Part shown: piece by piece, positions 1 to 6,331 of the stretch
How the letters are laid out: each line of letters opens with the position of its first letter
Numbering within the stretch: the stretch's first letter is position 1
Origin: an uncultured Polaromonas sp.
Lineage (GTDB): Bacteria; Pseudomonadota; Gammaproteobacteria; Burkholderiales; Burkholderiaceae
Reading direction: 5' to 3'
DNA length: 14,051 nucleotides
NCBI GenBank assembly: GCA_946479075.1
Contig: CAMLDT010000082.1
Span: 1 to 14,051 of the forward strand
Program-made: the position numbers and the translations under genes
The notes under the pieces: model-generated
Seen by the model: only the letters and a program-made list of their open reading frames with translations
Database searches by the model: none
Told to the model about the DNA's origin: nothing

Positions 1-60
1 GTTACGCCTACTGTCAAAGGCACCACGCAGGCGCAGCGTGATGCCTGCAAGAAGGACCGT

Positions 61-76
61 GCGGGAACGAACCCGC
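61..76. terminator. small GC stem just past the 118-aa hypothetical gene
   Basis: A 5-bp inverted repeat, GCGGG / CCCGC with a 6-nt loop, begins one base beyond the TGA stop (78-80) of the minus-strand gene. No T-run follows on either strand, so it is a weak terminator candidate at best. Bases 1-60 to its left hold no gene I can support. Confidence 0.2.
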
Positions 77-77
77 C

Positions 78-434
78 TCAGCTCCGCTGCTGCATCTTCT
101 CAATCCGCTCGCCCATGCGGGAGAGCAGATACCACCACTCGCTGTCGTCGTCGCGATACGTCCTGACCGCGCCGGCGCGGACGAGGATCTTGCGCAATTC
201 GTCGTCCTCAAAACCGCCCAGGTGTTTTTTGAGCACGTCGAAAGAACGGTCTGTGAAACTTTTGTGGCTGAGGAAGTGGCGCGCAGTTTCTTCGGCCATG
301 AACTCGGTTTTGTACTGCTGCCGCAGCGCCTGCAACTGGTGCCGGAACTGCTGGCGATTCACGGCGAAGGTCACGAGCCCGCCGAGCAGCGTGCCGAGCA
401 GGGTGAACAAGGGGGTCAGCAGTGTGGAGTCCAT
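78..434 (-). CDS. hypothetical membrane-anchored protein (118 aa)
   Basis: I do not recognise a named family. From the ATG at 434 the protein opens directly with a hydrophobic helix (about residues 4-25, rich in Leu and Gly). A basic, Gln-rich amphipathic stretch follows (about 27-45), probably a short coiled coil. The soluble C-terminal domain ends in a compact region with several Arg/Asp pairs and a WWYLL segment, which could be a small winged-helix-like fold, though that is only an impression. The frame stays open upstream to another ATG at 491, adding 19 residues. I prefer 434 because the membrane helix then becomes N-terminal, but neither start has a good Shine-Dalgarno sequence. The likely topology is N-terminal anchor with a cytoplasmic C-terminus. 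It is transcribed away from the yqjD-like set, with a 187-bp divergent region between. Function unknown. Confidence 0.65.
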   Translation of the reverse strand: MDSTLLTPLFTLLGTLLGGLVTFAVNRQQFRHQLQALRQQYKTEFMAEETARHFLSHKSFTDRSFDVLKKHLGGFEDDELRKILVRAGAVRTYRDDDSEWWYLLSRMGERIEKMQQRS

Positions 435-560
435 GGCCTGGGGCCCTGTGGGGCGCAAAAAAATGCAGTCCGCATTATTGCGGTGAATCAAGCCAGCCTG
501 GCAAATTCGGCCTGGAGGTGTGCTGCGGCTTTGCTGCTGGACTAAACTGTTCCGGTGGCA

Positions 561-576
561 GGGCAGCGGCCTGCCC
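561..576 (+). other. hairpin in the leader of the DUF883 gene
   Basis: GGGCAG and CTGCCC form a perfect 6-bp stem around a CGGC loop, 45 bases before the ATG at 622. No U-tract follows, so it is not an obvious terminator. It may lie in the 5' untranslated region of the DUF883 mRNA. No convincing -35/-10 pair was found between 435 and 621. Confidence 0.3.
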
Positions 577-621
577 GCTTGCCCTCGCTACTTGCCTCAT
601 CACTTTTTTTGGGAGCCTGCC

Positions 622-924
622 ATGGACACCACCAGCAAGGAAAAACTGATCACCGACATGAAGGTCGTCCTGGCCGACGTGGAGGATCTGCTCAAGGCCG
701 CCACGGCCGCCACCGGCGAAACCGCCGCTGCCTTGCGTGAAAAGGCCGCGGTCAAACTCCAGCTGGCCACCGAAAAACTCACGGGTTTGCAGGAAGCGGC
801 CTTGCTCAAGGGCAAGGAGGCCGCCAAGGCCACCGACGAGTATGTGCACGCCAATCCGTGGAAAGCGGTCGGCGTCGCGGTGGCGGCGGGCTTTCTGATC
901 GGGTTGCTGGTCAACCGCAAGTAA
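622..924 (+). CDS. DUF883 (YqjD/ElaB-like) inner-membrane anchored protein
   Basis: This 100-residue protein fits the DUF883 family (E. coli YqjD, ElaB, YgaM). Those are small proteins that sit in the inner membrane by a C-terminal helix, and some bind ribosomes in stationary phase. Residues 1-75 are a long charged Ala/Lys/Glu-rich helix, probably a coiled coil. A short HANPW motif then leads into a single Gly/Ala-rich membrane helix (about residues 78-96) with glycine-zipper spacing and a basic RK end. The start at 622 is supported by GGGAG at 611-615 with ideal spacing; the frame is open further upstream but nothing there looks coding. It heads a three-gene plus-strand set matching the yqjD-yqjE-yqjK order. 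The exact role in this organism is inferred from the family. Confidence 0.88.
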   Translation: MDTTSKEKLITDMKVVLADVEDLLKAATAATGETAAALREKAAVKLQLATEKLTGLQEAALLKGKEAAKATDEYVHANPWKAVGVAVAAGFLIGLLVNRK

Positions 925-942
925 GCGGCAGGAGACCCCGCC

Positions 943-1371
943 GTGAATCCGGCCGACAGCGGCACGCCGCCACGCCTGCTTGCTTCCCTGCGCCAGCTCG
1001 CGCTGACGGCGCTGGCGATGGCGCACACGCGGCTGGCACTGGCCGGCGTTGAACTGGAGGAAGAGCTGCAGCGCCTGGCCGGACTGCTGCTCAGCCTGCT
1101 GGGCTTGCTGGTCTTTGGCCTGATGGGTGTGCTGATGCTGACCTTCACCGTGGTGCTCGCAGTGGATGCCGGCCAGCGGGTGGCGGTCATGGCTGGTTTT
1201 GCCATCGTCTACCTGGGCCTGGCCGGCGGCCTGGTGTGGCGCGTCCGGCGCACGCTGGCCACGCGGCCGCCCTTCATGCAGGCCACGCTCGCTGAAATCG
1301 CGCGCGACCGCGAGGCTTTGCAGGCCGCCTCCGCGCCCGTTGCGACTGACGGAAAGGGCGACCATGCATGA
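943..1371 (+). CDS. phage-holin-like membrane protein, YqjE family
   Basis: A 142-residue protein whose architecture matches the YqjE / phage-holin-superfamily (Phage_holin_3_6) proteins found after DUF883 genes. A short N-terminal region and an amphipathic helix with an EEELQRL segment (about 38-45) precede two adjacent membrane helices (about 46-72 and 77-100), separated by a tight DAGQR turn. A basic VRR patch and a cytoplasmic tail follow. The start is GTG at 943, chosen because GGAG at 931-934 sits 8 bases upstream. It starts 18 bases after the DUF883 stop and overlaps the next gene by 8 bases, so the three genes are probably co-transcribed. Despite the family name nothing here suggests a phage; YqjE-type proteins are chromosomal and of uncertain function. 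Confidence 0.82.
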   Translation: MNPADSGTPPRLLASLRQLALTALAMAHTRLALAGVELEEELQRLAGLLLSLLGLLVFGLMGVLMLTFTVVLAVDAGQRVAVMAGFAIVYLGLAGGLVWRVRRTLATRPPFMQATLAEIARDREALQAASAPVATDGKGDHA

Positions 1372-1768
1372 TGCGGCGGCCCAGCGCGTGCTCAGAAAAC
1401 AGGCGCTGCTGTTGCGCGCCGCGACCGAACGCGCCGAAATGGTTGATGGCCTGGACGCGCTGCGGCAGTCGGCCGGGCGGTTCAGCAAGACGCCCGGCTG
1501 GGCCGTGGGCCGAAGCCTGCCGCTGGTCCTGGGCCTGCTCAGACGCGCGCCGCTGCTGAGCCCGCTGGTGTCGCTGGCATGGGCAGGTGTGCGCCGCCCG
1601 GCGATCCGTTATGGGATGCTGGCGGCCGGCGCCAGCTGGCTGCTGTGGAAAGGCTGGCAGGGGCTGGCCGCGCGCAAGCCTTCAACGGCCGCGGCAGACG
1701 ATGCCGGCGAGGGGAATGCGGCGGACGATCAAGGCGCCAACCCGCCGACTCAGGTTGCTACTGAATAG
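1364..1768 (+). CDS. YqjK-like hypothetical protein, third gene of the DUF883 set
   Basis: A 134-residue protein with a basic, Arg/Ala-rich N-terminal helix, a WAVGRSLPLVLGLL hydrophobic segment (about residues 46-60), and a second hydrophobic stretch around YGMLAAGASWLLWKGW (about 86-101). The C-terminal tail is low-complexity and Ala/Asp-rich. Position and layout resemble E. coli YqjK, which follows yqjE; the sequence similarity is too weak for me to be sure. The ATG at 1364 overlaps the YqjE-like stop by 8 bases and has a GGAAAGGG ribosome site at 1351-1358. The frame is open far upstream, but that stretch overlaps yqjE. The last codons (Ala-Thr-Glu-stop) lie inside a 58-bp dispersed repeat starting at 1755, so this repeat provides the current C-terminus. 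Confidence 0.72.
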   Translation: MHDAAAQRVLRKQALLLRAATERAEMVDGLDALRQSAGRFSKTPGWAVGRSLPLVLGLLRRAPLLSPLVSLAWAGVRRPAIRYGMLAAGASWLLWKGWQGLAARKPSTAAADDAGEGNAADDQGANPPTQVATE

Positions 1769-1812
1769 ATAGCTGCTTGCGCCCGTCCCGTAAGGGCTGG
1801 AGGCCGATTTGA
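1755..1812 (+). repeat. 58-bp dispersed repeat, copy A
   Basis: First of four related 58-bp elements in the window. It has the conserved left block TAGCTGCTTGCGC, a variable middle, and the right block AAGGGCTGGAGGC followed by GATTTGA. It straddles the stop codon of the yqjK-like gene and fills much of the gap before the panC stop. No terminal inverted repeats, target duplication or coding capacity were seen, so it looks like a small non-autonomous chromosomal repeat. There is no clear Rho-independent terminator elsewhere in 1769-1861. Confidence 0.75.
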
Positions 1813-1861
1813 TGCCTAAAGACTGGCCAATGCGCCGGACCCATGCCCGCAAGCAATGACC

Positions 1862-2710
1862 TCAAATTTCCAGGTTGTCGATCAGGCGCGTGGTCCCCAG
1901 TTTTGCAGCGCCCAGCACCACCAAGGGCGTGCCCACGTCGCTGTCCGTGGGTGGCAGCAGGTCGCTGCGGCGGCGCACCGTCAGGTAGTCGGGCTGCCAG
2001 CCGCGCGCGGCCAGGGCCTGCAAGGCCTGCGCTTCCAGCACCTCGCGTTGTGCCGGGCCCTGTGCCTTCACGGCCTGACCCAGCGCCTGCAGTGCACGCG
2101 ACAGTTGCACCGCTTCGCCGCGCTCCTGCGCCGACAGGTAGCCGTTGCGTGAGGACAGCGCCAGGCCGTCCGCCGCGCGCAGGGTCTCACCCGGCACGAT
2201 CTCTACCGGAAGCGCGAACTGCCGCACCATGCGGCGCACGATCATGAGTTGCTGGTAGTCCTTCTTGCCGAACATGGCGAAGCCGGACGGCTTGCCCGCG
2301 AACACGGCGGAAAACAGCTTCATCACCACGGTGCTGACACCGACAAAAAATCCGGGGCGGAAATGGCCTTCGAGAATGTCGGCGAGCTCGGCCGGCGGGT
2401 GCACCTTGTAGGTCTGGGGCTCGGGGTAGAGATCGGTCTCGCGTGGCGCAAACAGCACGTCACAGCCGGCGGTACGCAGCCGCTCGCAGTCGGCCTCCCA
2501 GGTGCGCGGGTAGCTGTCGAAGTCCTCGTGCGGTGCGAACTGCAGGCGGTTCACGAAAATGCTGGCCACCGTCACATCGCCCAGCGGTTTGGCCGTGTTC
2601 ACCAGCGCGATGTGACCATCGTGCAGGTTGCCCATGGTGGCGACAAAAGCCGGGCGCCGGGAAGGCGCCAGTGCAGCGCGCAGGTCGGGGATGGTGTGGA
2701 CGATGTTCAT
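1862..2710 (-). CDS. panC: pantoate--beta-alanine ligase (pantothenate synthetase)
   Basis: A cytoplasmic enzyme that joins D-pantoate and beta-alanine using ATP, the last step of pantothenate (coenzyme A precursor) synthesis. The 282-residue length is normal for the family. Visible signatures are the nucleotide-binding HIGH-type motif TMGNLHDGH (residues 25-33), the ATP-contact motif FGKKDYQQL (147-155), and LSSRN (185-189), the counterpart of KMSKS. The usual IFVNP segment reads IFVNR, a substitution I associate with this bacterial family. The frame runs far upstream on the minus strand, but family length fixes the start at ATG 2710; its ribosome site is weak. panC lies 83 bases after the thiE stop on the same strand and may be read from the thi operon or from its own promoter. 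panB and panD are not in the window. Confidence 0.95.
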   Translation of the reverse strand: MNIVHTIPDLRAALAPSRRPAFVATMGNLHDGHIALVNTAKPLGDVTVASIFVNRLQFAPHEDFDSYPRTWEADCERLRTAGCDVLFAPRETDLYPEPQTYKVHPPAELADILEGHFRPGFFVGVSTVVMKLFSAVFAGKPSGFAMFGKKDYQQLMIVRRMVRQFALPVEIVPGETLRAADGLALSSRNGYLSAQERGEAVQLSRALQALGQAVKAQGPAQREVLEAQALQALAARGWQPDYLTVRRRSDLLPPTDSDVGTPLVVLGAAKLGTTRLIDNLEI

Positions 2711-2744
2711 GCGGTCTTGAAGCGGGCGAAACCTGGAAGCGGCG

Positions 2745-2750
2745 ACTATA
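2745..2750 (-). promoter_or_regulatory. possible panC -10 box
   Basis: TATAGT on the minus strand, in the 83-bp gap between the thiE stop and the panC start, matches 5 of 6 bases of the -10 consensus. It leaves a leader of about 30 nt. No good -35 hexamer is found 16-18 bases upstream, so this is only a candidate. Confidence 0.25.
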
Positions 2751-2793
2751 CAGCGCTGCCGGTGCAACGCTGGCGCCATGCGGGGGTGTGGGC

Positions 2794-3981
2794 TCAGGCC
2801 AGCGTGGGCCGCGGCAGTGCCGGCGGTGGCGTGGCCGGTGCGCGGCGCCCGCGTTGCACCGCCTGCTGCAGCTCCAGTACCGCTTGCTCCGGCGAGGCGG
2901 CTGCCGTGATGGCGCTGATGACGGCGATACCTGCGGCACCGCATCGCACGGCTTCTTCCGTTCGGGCCACGTCCATGCCGGCGATGCCGACCACGGGCAG
3001 GGGCAAGAGCTTGCACCAGTAAGCCAGGTTGGCGTTGCCCTGGGGAATCCACGGCATGGCCTTGGCTTTTGTCGGGTGGATGGGTCCGCAGGCGATGTAA
3101 CTCGGCTGCAGCGCCCAGGCGCGGCAAACTTCCCAGTAGGCGTGGGTGCTGATGCCCAGCCGCAGGCCGGCCTGCTGGATCGCGGCCAGGTCGGCGATGT
3201 GCAGGTCTTCCTGCCCCAGGTGCACGCCGTAAGCGCCTTCCTCGATGGCGAGTTGCCAGTGGTCGTTGATGAAGAGCTGGGCCCCGGCCGCGGTGGTGGC
3301 GGTGATGCTGTCGCGGATCTGTGCGCGCACAAAGTCGCGGTGTTCTGCGCCTGCTGCGTTCTTGATGCGCAATTGCACCGTGGGCACGCCGGCTGCGACA
3401 ACGCGCGCTACCCAGGCCGCGCTGTCGACCACCGCGTACAGGCCCAGGTCGGCGTCACGGAGCGCTGCAAAGCCGCTGACGCTGCTCGCCTGCGGCAGGC
3501 TGAAAAACGGCAAATTGTGGATGTGCTGCGCAAAGTCCGGACGCGCCTGCAGCAGCCTTGTTCCGGCATGCTGGCGCAAGGCATCGTTGCGCGCCATGCT
3601 GGCGATGACGATGGCTTCCATGGCGACAAAACCCTGGGCCAGTGCTTTCGCGGCAGCGGCCGCAAAGACGGTGTCCGCCTCGGGATGGCCCTGGTCTGGC
3701 CTGGCTTCTGGCGGCGAACTCAGCCAGCCGCTGGCCTGCGGCGTATCGGCGTAGTCGCCCTCGTGCGCGGTGATGACGACCGCCGTGCCCAGCGCGGCGC
3801 GCAGTCGTGCCGCAGCCTGCGTGACGGCCGCAGGGCTGTCCAGCGCGGGCAGGCCCAGCAGCCTGGCCGCTTCGCTGCGGCTCAGGCAGAGCAGGGCAGG
3901 CCCCGGCGAGCCGCCGGCCTGTTGCAAGCCCTGCCGTAGTTCTTGCGCGTGGGTGGCGAAGGTCCAGACCGTGTGCTTCAT
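2794..3981 (-). CDS. thiE: thiamine-phosphate synthase with degenerate half-ThiD N-terminal domain
   Basis: ThiE couples HMP-pyrophosphate with thiazole phosphate to give thiamine monophosphate. Residues about 176-380 are a full ThiE TIM barrel: QLRIK (203-207), FINDHWQLA (237-245), GVHLGQEDL (252-260), GISTH (276-280), [13 protein letters not shown] (299-311) and VVGIAGMD (330-337). At 395 aa it is nearly twice a normal ThiE. The extra N-terminus (about 1-170) resembles only the second half of a ThiD/ribokinase-fold kinase: [11 protein letters not shown] (34-44) matches the NxPEAxxLLG segment and [13 protein letters not shown] (67-79) the central strand. The catalytic HGTGC motif is replaced around [10 protein letters not shown] (98-107). 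The start at 3981 lies 8 bases after the thiG stop. The frame continues over thiG, but that part is a shadow. The kinase-like part is probably catalytically dead; a structural or regulatory role is inference. Confidence 0.9.
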   Translation of the reverse strand: MKHTVWTFATHAQELRQGLQQAGGSPGPALLCLSRSEAARLLGLPALDSPAAVTQAAARLRAALGTAVVITAHEGDYADTPQASGWLSSPPEARPDQGHPEADTVFAAAAAKALAQGFVAMEAIVIASMARNDALRQHAGTRLLQARPDFAQHIHNLPFFSLPQASSVSGFAALRDADLGLYAVVDSAAWVARVVAAGVPTVQLRIKNAAGAEHRDFVRAQIRDSITATTAAGAQLFINDHWQLAIEEGAYGVHLGQEDLHIADLAAIQQAGLRLGISTHAYWEVCRAWALQPSYIACGPIHPTKAKAMPWIPQGNANLAYWCKLLPLPVVGIAGMDVARTEEAVRCGAAGIAVISAITAAASPEQAVLELQQAVQRGRRAPATPPPALPRPTLA

Positions 3982-3989
3982 GGCGGCGC

Positions 3990-4772
3990 TCACAGCACAA
4001 ACGGCCGGCCGGTCACCGGCGTGGAGGCCACAGCCATGTCCTGCTGGGCCATGATGCCGGCTTCGTACGCCAGCCGTCCGGACTCGATGCCGAGCCTGAA
4101 GGCGCGCGCCATCTGCACCGGGTCCCGCGCATGGGCCACGGCCGAATTGAGCAGCACGGCGTCGTAACCAAGTTCCATGGCCTGCACCGCGTCGGCTGGT
4201 GAGCCGATGCCGGCGTCCACGATCAGCGGCACACCGGGCAGGCGCGCGCGCAGCGTGCGCAGCGCATGGGGGTTGACCAGCCCCTGGCCCGAACCAATGG
4301 GTGCGCCCCAGGGCATGAGGATGCGGCAACCGGCGTCCAGCAGGCGCTGGCAGCTGACCAGGTCGTCGGTGCAGTAAGGGAAGACCTCGAAGCCGTCGCG
4401 CGCCAGTTCGGTCGCCGCGGTGATCAGCTCGAAAGGGTCGGGCTGCAGCGTGTGTTCGTCACCGACCACTTCGAGCTTGATCCAGTTCGTGCCGAACAGC
4501 TCGCGCGCCATCTGCGACAGGGTGATGGCCTCGCGGGCGCTGCGGCAGCCGGCGGTGTTGGGCAAGAGGCGGGCGCCGCTGGCCCGGATCATTGTGTAGA
4601 AGTCGTTTTGCGTGCTGGCGCCACCGGCTGCCATCTGGCGCTTGAGCCCGACCGTCACCACTTCGGCGCCCGAGGCAGCAATGGCGTCCTGCAGGACCTG
4701 CGGCGACGGATAGCTGGCGGTGCCGAGGAAAAAGCGGCTGTTCAGTTCTGTATCTGCAATGCGAAACGTCAT
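3990..4772 (-). CDS. thiG: thiazole synthase
   Basis: ThiG builds the thiazole ring from 1-deoxy-D-xylulose 5-phosphate, iminoglycine and sulfur from ThiS thiocarboxylate. The 260-residue length is typical. Visible motifs are [11 protein letters not shown] near the N-terminus (14-24), IKLEV (98-102) whose lysine 99 corresponds to the Schiff-base lysine of the family, [14 protein letters not shown] (152-165), [11 protein letters not shown] (185-195) and [12 protein letters not shown] (207-218). The ATG at 4772 starts the first recognisable ThiG residues; the open frame beyond it overlaps thiS in another phase. It is 7 bases downstream of the thiS stop. Its best Shine-Dalgarno, GGGAGG, lies inside the last codons of thiS (4784-4789), so translation of the two is probably coupled. 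ThiG normally forms a complex with ThiS. Confidence 0.96.
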   Translation of the reverse strand: MTFRIADTELNSRFFLGTASYPSPQVLQDAIAASGAEVVTVGLKRQMAAGGASTQNDFYTMIRASGARLLPNTAGCRSAREAITLSQMARELFGTNWIKLEVVGDEHTLQPDPFELITAATELARDGFEVFPYCTDDLVSCQRLLDAGCRILMPWGAPIGSGQGLVNPHALRTLRARLPGVPLIVDAGIGSPADAVQAMELGYDAVLLNSAVAHARDPVQMARAFRLGIESGRLAYEAGIMAQQDMAVASTPVTGRPFVL

Positions 4773-4779
4773 GGCGTGC

Positions 4780-4989
4780 TTAGCCTCCCGTGATGGCTTG
4801 AAAGGTGAAGACGGCGTCGCCGTCGGAAAGCAATGTGTTTGCACGCGCATCGCGCGCCACAAATTCGCCGTTGACGGCACTGGCAAATGAAGCGGCCGGC
4901 TGGCCGCTGGCTGCCAGCGCGTCGGCCAGCGTGCTGCCGGGCGGCAGTTGCCGCGGCTCGCCGTTGAAAGTGATGGTGATGGGGGTCAT
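4780..4989 (-). CDS. thiS: sulfur carrier protein ThiS
   Basis: A 69-residue ubiquitin-fold protein ending in the required Gly-Gly, which is adenylated and converted to a thiocarboxylate before it donates sulfur to ThiG. The N-terminal [12 protein letters not shown] strand pattern, the TLADAL helix and the VNGEFVAR strand are typical, and the FTFQAITGG tail is normal for the family. The ATG at 4989 overlaps the thiO stop as ATGA. An AAGGA ribosome site lies at 4996-5000, inside the thiO coding sequence. No ThiF or ThiI partner is encoded in the window; the adenylating enzyme must come from elsewhere (possibly MoeB), which is inference. Confidence 0.95.
   Translation of the reverse strand: MTPITITFNGEPRQLPPGSTLADALAASGQPAASFASAVNGEFVARDARANTLLSDGDAVFTFQAITGG
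4784..4789 (-). promoter_or_regulatory. thiG ribosome-binding site within the thiS Gly-Gly codons
   Basis: GGGAGG on the minus strand overlaps the GGA GGC codons for the essential terminal Gly-Gly of ThiS. It lies about 11 bases before the thiG ATG. It is the only strong Shine-Dalgarno candidate for thiG. Confidence 0.6.
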
Positions 4990-6050
4990 GCCAGGTCCTT
5001 GAGCGTTTGTTCAACCAGCGCCGGTGCAATCAGCCAGCCGTGGCGGAACAGGCCGTTGATGCGCACCAGGCCCGGCACCTGTTCAACGCGCGGCAGATTG
5101 TCGGGCAGGGCGGGGCGCAGGTTGCTTTCCGAATGCACGACGCGCGCCTCGGCCAGTTCGGGAACGATGCTGTGCGCCGCCGCCAGCAGCTCCACCATGC
5201 TGCGCAGCGAGATGGGCGAACGGTCCTCGCTTTCGATCTCGCTGGCGCCCACCACGATGCGATCGCCCGTGCGCGGCACCAGGTACACGCGGTGGCGCGG
5301 ATGCAGCAGGCGAAGCGGGCGATGTAATTGAACCCCCGGCGCATGCAGCCAAATGATCTCGCCGCGCACGCCCCGCACGTCCGGCGTGAAGCCGTCGCCC
5401 GGCGCGCGTTCCTGAGGGGCGGGGCGTGCGCCGGTGCCGCGCACGTCGAACACGCAGTCGAATTTTTTGACGTCTTGCGCCAGGTAGATTTCACCGGCCT
5501 GCAGCCGGCGTACCGTGGCGCCCCAGTGGAAACGCGCACCGGCCGCCGCAGCCGCCTGGGCCAGTGCGGCCATGGCCTGCACGCTGTGGATCTGGCCTTC
5601 GTGCGGCAGCAACCAGGCGTGGACCGCACCGTGCACAGCGGGTTCCAGTTCGCGCAGGGCAGGGGTGTCGAGGGCTTGCGGCGCATGCCCGGCTGGCGCC
5701 TTGTGGGCCAGCAGGTCCACCACTCGGCGGGCTGCGCCTTCATCGCCGCGGTGCGCCAGCAACAGGCTGCCGCGCTGGTGCAATTCGACCGGCTGGCCCA
5801 GCGCAGCCACGATGGCCGGCCACAGTTCGAGCGAGCGCAGGCCCAGCGCAAAAACATGGTCATCGGCCGACTCCAGTTCGGCCGTCGGGCTGAGCATGCC
5901 GGCGGCGGTCCAGCCCGCGGCATACACGCCGGCGGCCGGCGCTTGCGGGCCAAGCGCCGGGTCAAACACCTGGACCGAATGGCCGCGGCGCGCCAGCTCG
6001 AAGGCCAGCAGCCGCCCCAGTAGGCCGGCGCCCGCGATACCGATGTTCAT
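4986..6050 (-). CDS. thiO: FAD-dependent glycine oxidase ThiO
   Basis: ThiO oxidises glycine to iminoglycine, the C2-N donor for ThiG, with FAD and oxygen. The protein is 354 residues. Its N-terminus has the dinucleotide-binding fold IAGAGLLGRLLAFELARRG (GxGxxG at residues 7-12), then VQVFDP with an acidic residue at the end of the second strand. A GWTAAGMLSP segment follows, as in DAAO-family thiazole oxidases. The C-terminal half has VRGVRGE and IVVGASE segments typical of the DAO superfamily. The ATG at 6050 is preferred; an in-frame TTG at 6056 would add two residues. No good ribosome site precedes it, which is notable because a 16-codon leader ORF ends 13 bases upstream. It is the first main gene of the thi operon and overlaps thiS by four bases. 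Another DAO-family oxidase is possible, but context makes ThiO very likely. Confidence 0.92.
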   Translation of the reverse strand: MNIGIAGAGLLGRLLAFELARRGHSVQVFDPALGPQAPAAGVYAAGWTAAGMLSPTAELESADDHVFALGLRSLELWPAIVAALGQPVELHQRGSLLLAHRGDEGAARRVVDLLAHKAPAGHAPQALDTPALRELEPAVHGAVHAWLLPHEGQIHSVQAMAALAQAAAAAGARFHWGATVRRLQAGEIYLAQDVKKFDCVFDVRGTGARPAPQERAPGDGFTPDVRGVRGEIIWLHAPGVQLHRPLRLLHPRHRVYLVPRTGDRIVVGASEIESEDRSPISLRSMVELLAAAHSIVPELAEARVVHSESNLRPALPDNLPRVEQVPGLVRINGLFRHGWLIAPALVEQTLKDLA

Positions 6051-6063
6051 GGCCAACGGTGGA

Positions 6064-6114
6064 TCAAGGCCGCGGCATCGGGCCGTGGCGGGTGAAAAAA
6101 GAGGGAGCGGTCAT
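6064..6114 (-). CDS. putative 16-aa leader ORF of the thi operon
   Basis: An ATG at 6114 is preceded, 8 bases upstream, by AGGAAGG (6123-6129), the best Shine-Dalgarno sequence in the whole leader. It opens a 16-codon frame, MTAPSFFTRHGPMPRP, ending in TGA 13 bases before the thiO ATG and in a different phase. The peptide has no repeated Thr, Gly or Cys codons, so it is not a classical attenuation peptide. It may serve only to bring ribosomes to thiO, whose own site is poor. It lies downstream of the TPP riboswitch, so occlusion of this site could be what the riboswitch controls. Expression is not shown by sequence alone. Confidence 0.4.
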   Translation of the reverse strand: MTAPSFFTRHGPMPRP

Positions 6115-6122
6115 CGGGGCAT

Positions 6123-6140
6123 CCTTCCTGTGCACACAGG
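6123..6140 (-). promoter_or_regulatory. hairpin overlapping a strong Shine-Dalgarno in the thi leader
   Basis: On the minus strand CCTGT and ACAGG (6136-6140 and 6127-6131) can pair around a four-base loop. The 3' arm shares its AGG with the AGGAAGG ribosome site at 6123-6129. This is a plausible sequestering hairpin, and so a candidate expression platform for the riboswitch. Confidence 0.4.
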
Positions 6141-6217
6141 CACAACATGCTCCGAAGATGTGGCCAGCACCAGCGCGGTGGTGTCGGTCGGCGACTGGGG
6201 CCCGGAGGCGGCAGCCA

Positions 6218-6310
6218 GCTCTTCTTACGTCGGTACGAACCGAGTCAAGTTCACGGGTTTGGGTGGGCCATCTCAGCTGCCGGCCAACATGGCCGGGAGC
6301 ACCCCGGAGC
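6218..6310 (-). promoter_or_regulatory. TPP riboswitch (THI element)
   Basis: On the minus strand the conserved core reads, in order, CTCCGGGGTGC (from 6309), CTGAGAT (6276-6270), ACCCGTGAACTTGA (6258-6245), then a TCGGT / ACCGA hairpin with a TCGT loop and a CGTAAGAAGAGC end. P1 can form from GCUC (6310-6307) with GAGC (6221-6218), P2 from GGGGU with ACCC, and an extra CCGGCC / GGCCGG stem-loop fills the P3 position. These are the diagnostic TPP aptamer blocks. The element lies upstream of thiO-thiS-thiG-thiE in the correct orientation, so TPP is expected to repress the operon. It starts 8 bases after a good -10 box, implying transcription begins at or just before P1. Confidence 0.95.
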
Positions 6311-6317
6311 AACGTTC

Positions 6318-6323
6318 ATTGTA
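6318..6323 (-). promoter_or_regulatory. -10 box of the thi operon
   Basis: TACAAT on the minus strand (5 of 6 to the consensus) is placed so that transcription would start about 6310-6312, exactly where the riboswitch P1 begins. The -35 region would lie inside the 3' end of scpA around 6340; no clear TTGACA is seen there. Confidence 0.5.
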
Positions 6324-6331
6324 ATACCCGG

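Noticed and set aside
115..545. Plus-strand open frames antisense to the first hypothetical gene
   Set aside because: No ribosome site or recognisable features. The minus-strand frame has a coherent anchor-plus-domain layout.
943..1371. Prophage holin and lysis cassette
   Set aside because: The holin-like match is to the chromosomal YqjE type; no phage structural, lysin or integrase genes are nearby.
475..1488. Long minus-strand open frame (337 codons) opposite the DUF883 and YqjE-like genes
   Set aside because: It is Gln/His/Arg-rich shadow translation of a GC-rich coding strand; the plus-strand genes have ribosome sites, family features and tight spacing.
1862..3127. A 421-codon version of panC
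   Set aside because: PanC proteins are about 280 residues and the family's first residues start at 2710; the extension overlaps thiE.
2249..3939. Long plus-strand open frames opposite panC and thiE
   Set aside because: Composition is typical of antisense GC-rich frames, without motifs; panC and thiE are certain on the other strand.
2794..4329. A 511-codon version of thiE extending into thiG
   Set aside because: The extra 116 codons lie over thiG in another phase and look like low-complexity shadow. The ATG at 3981 follows the thiG stop by 8 bases.
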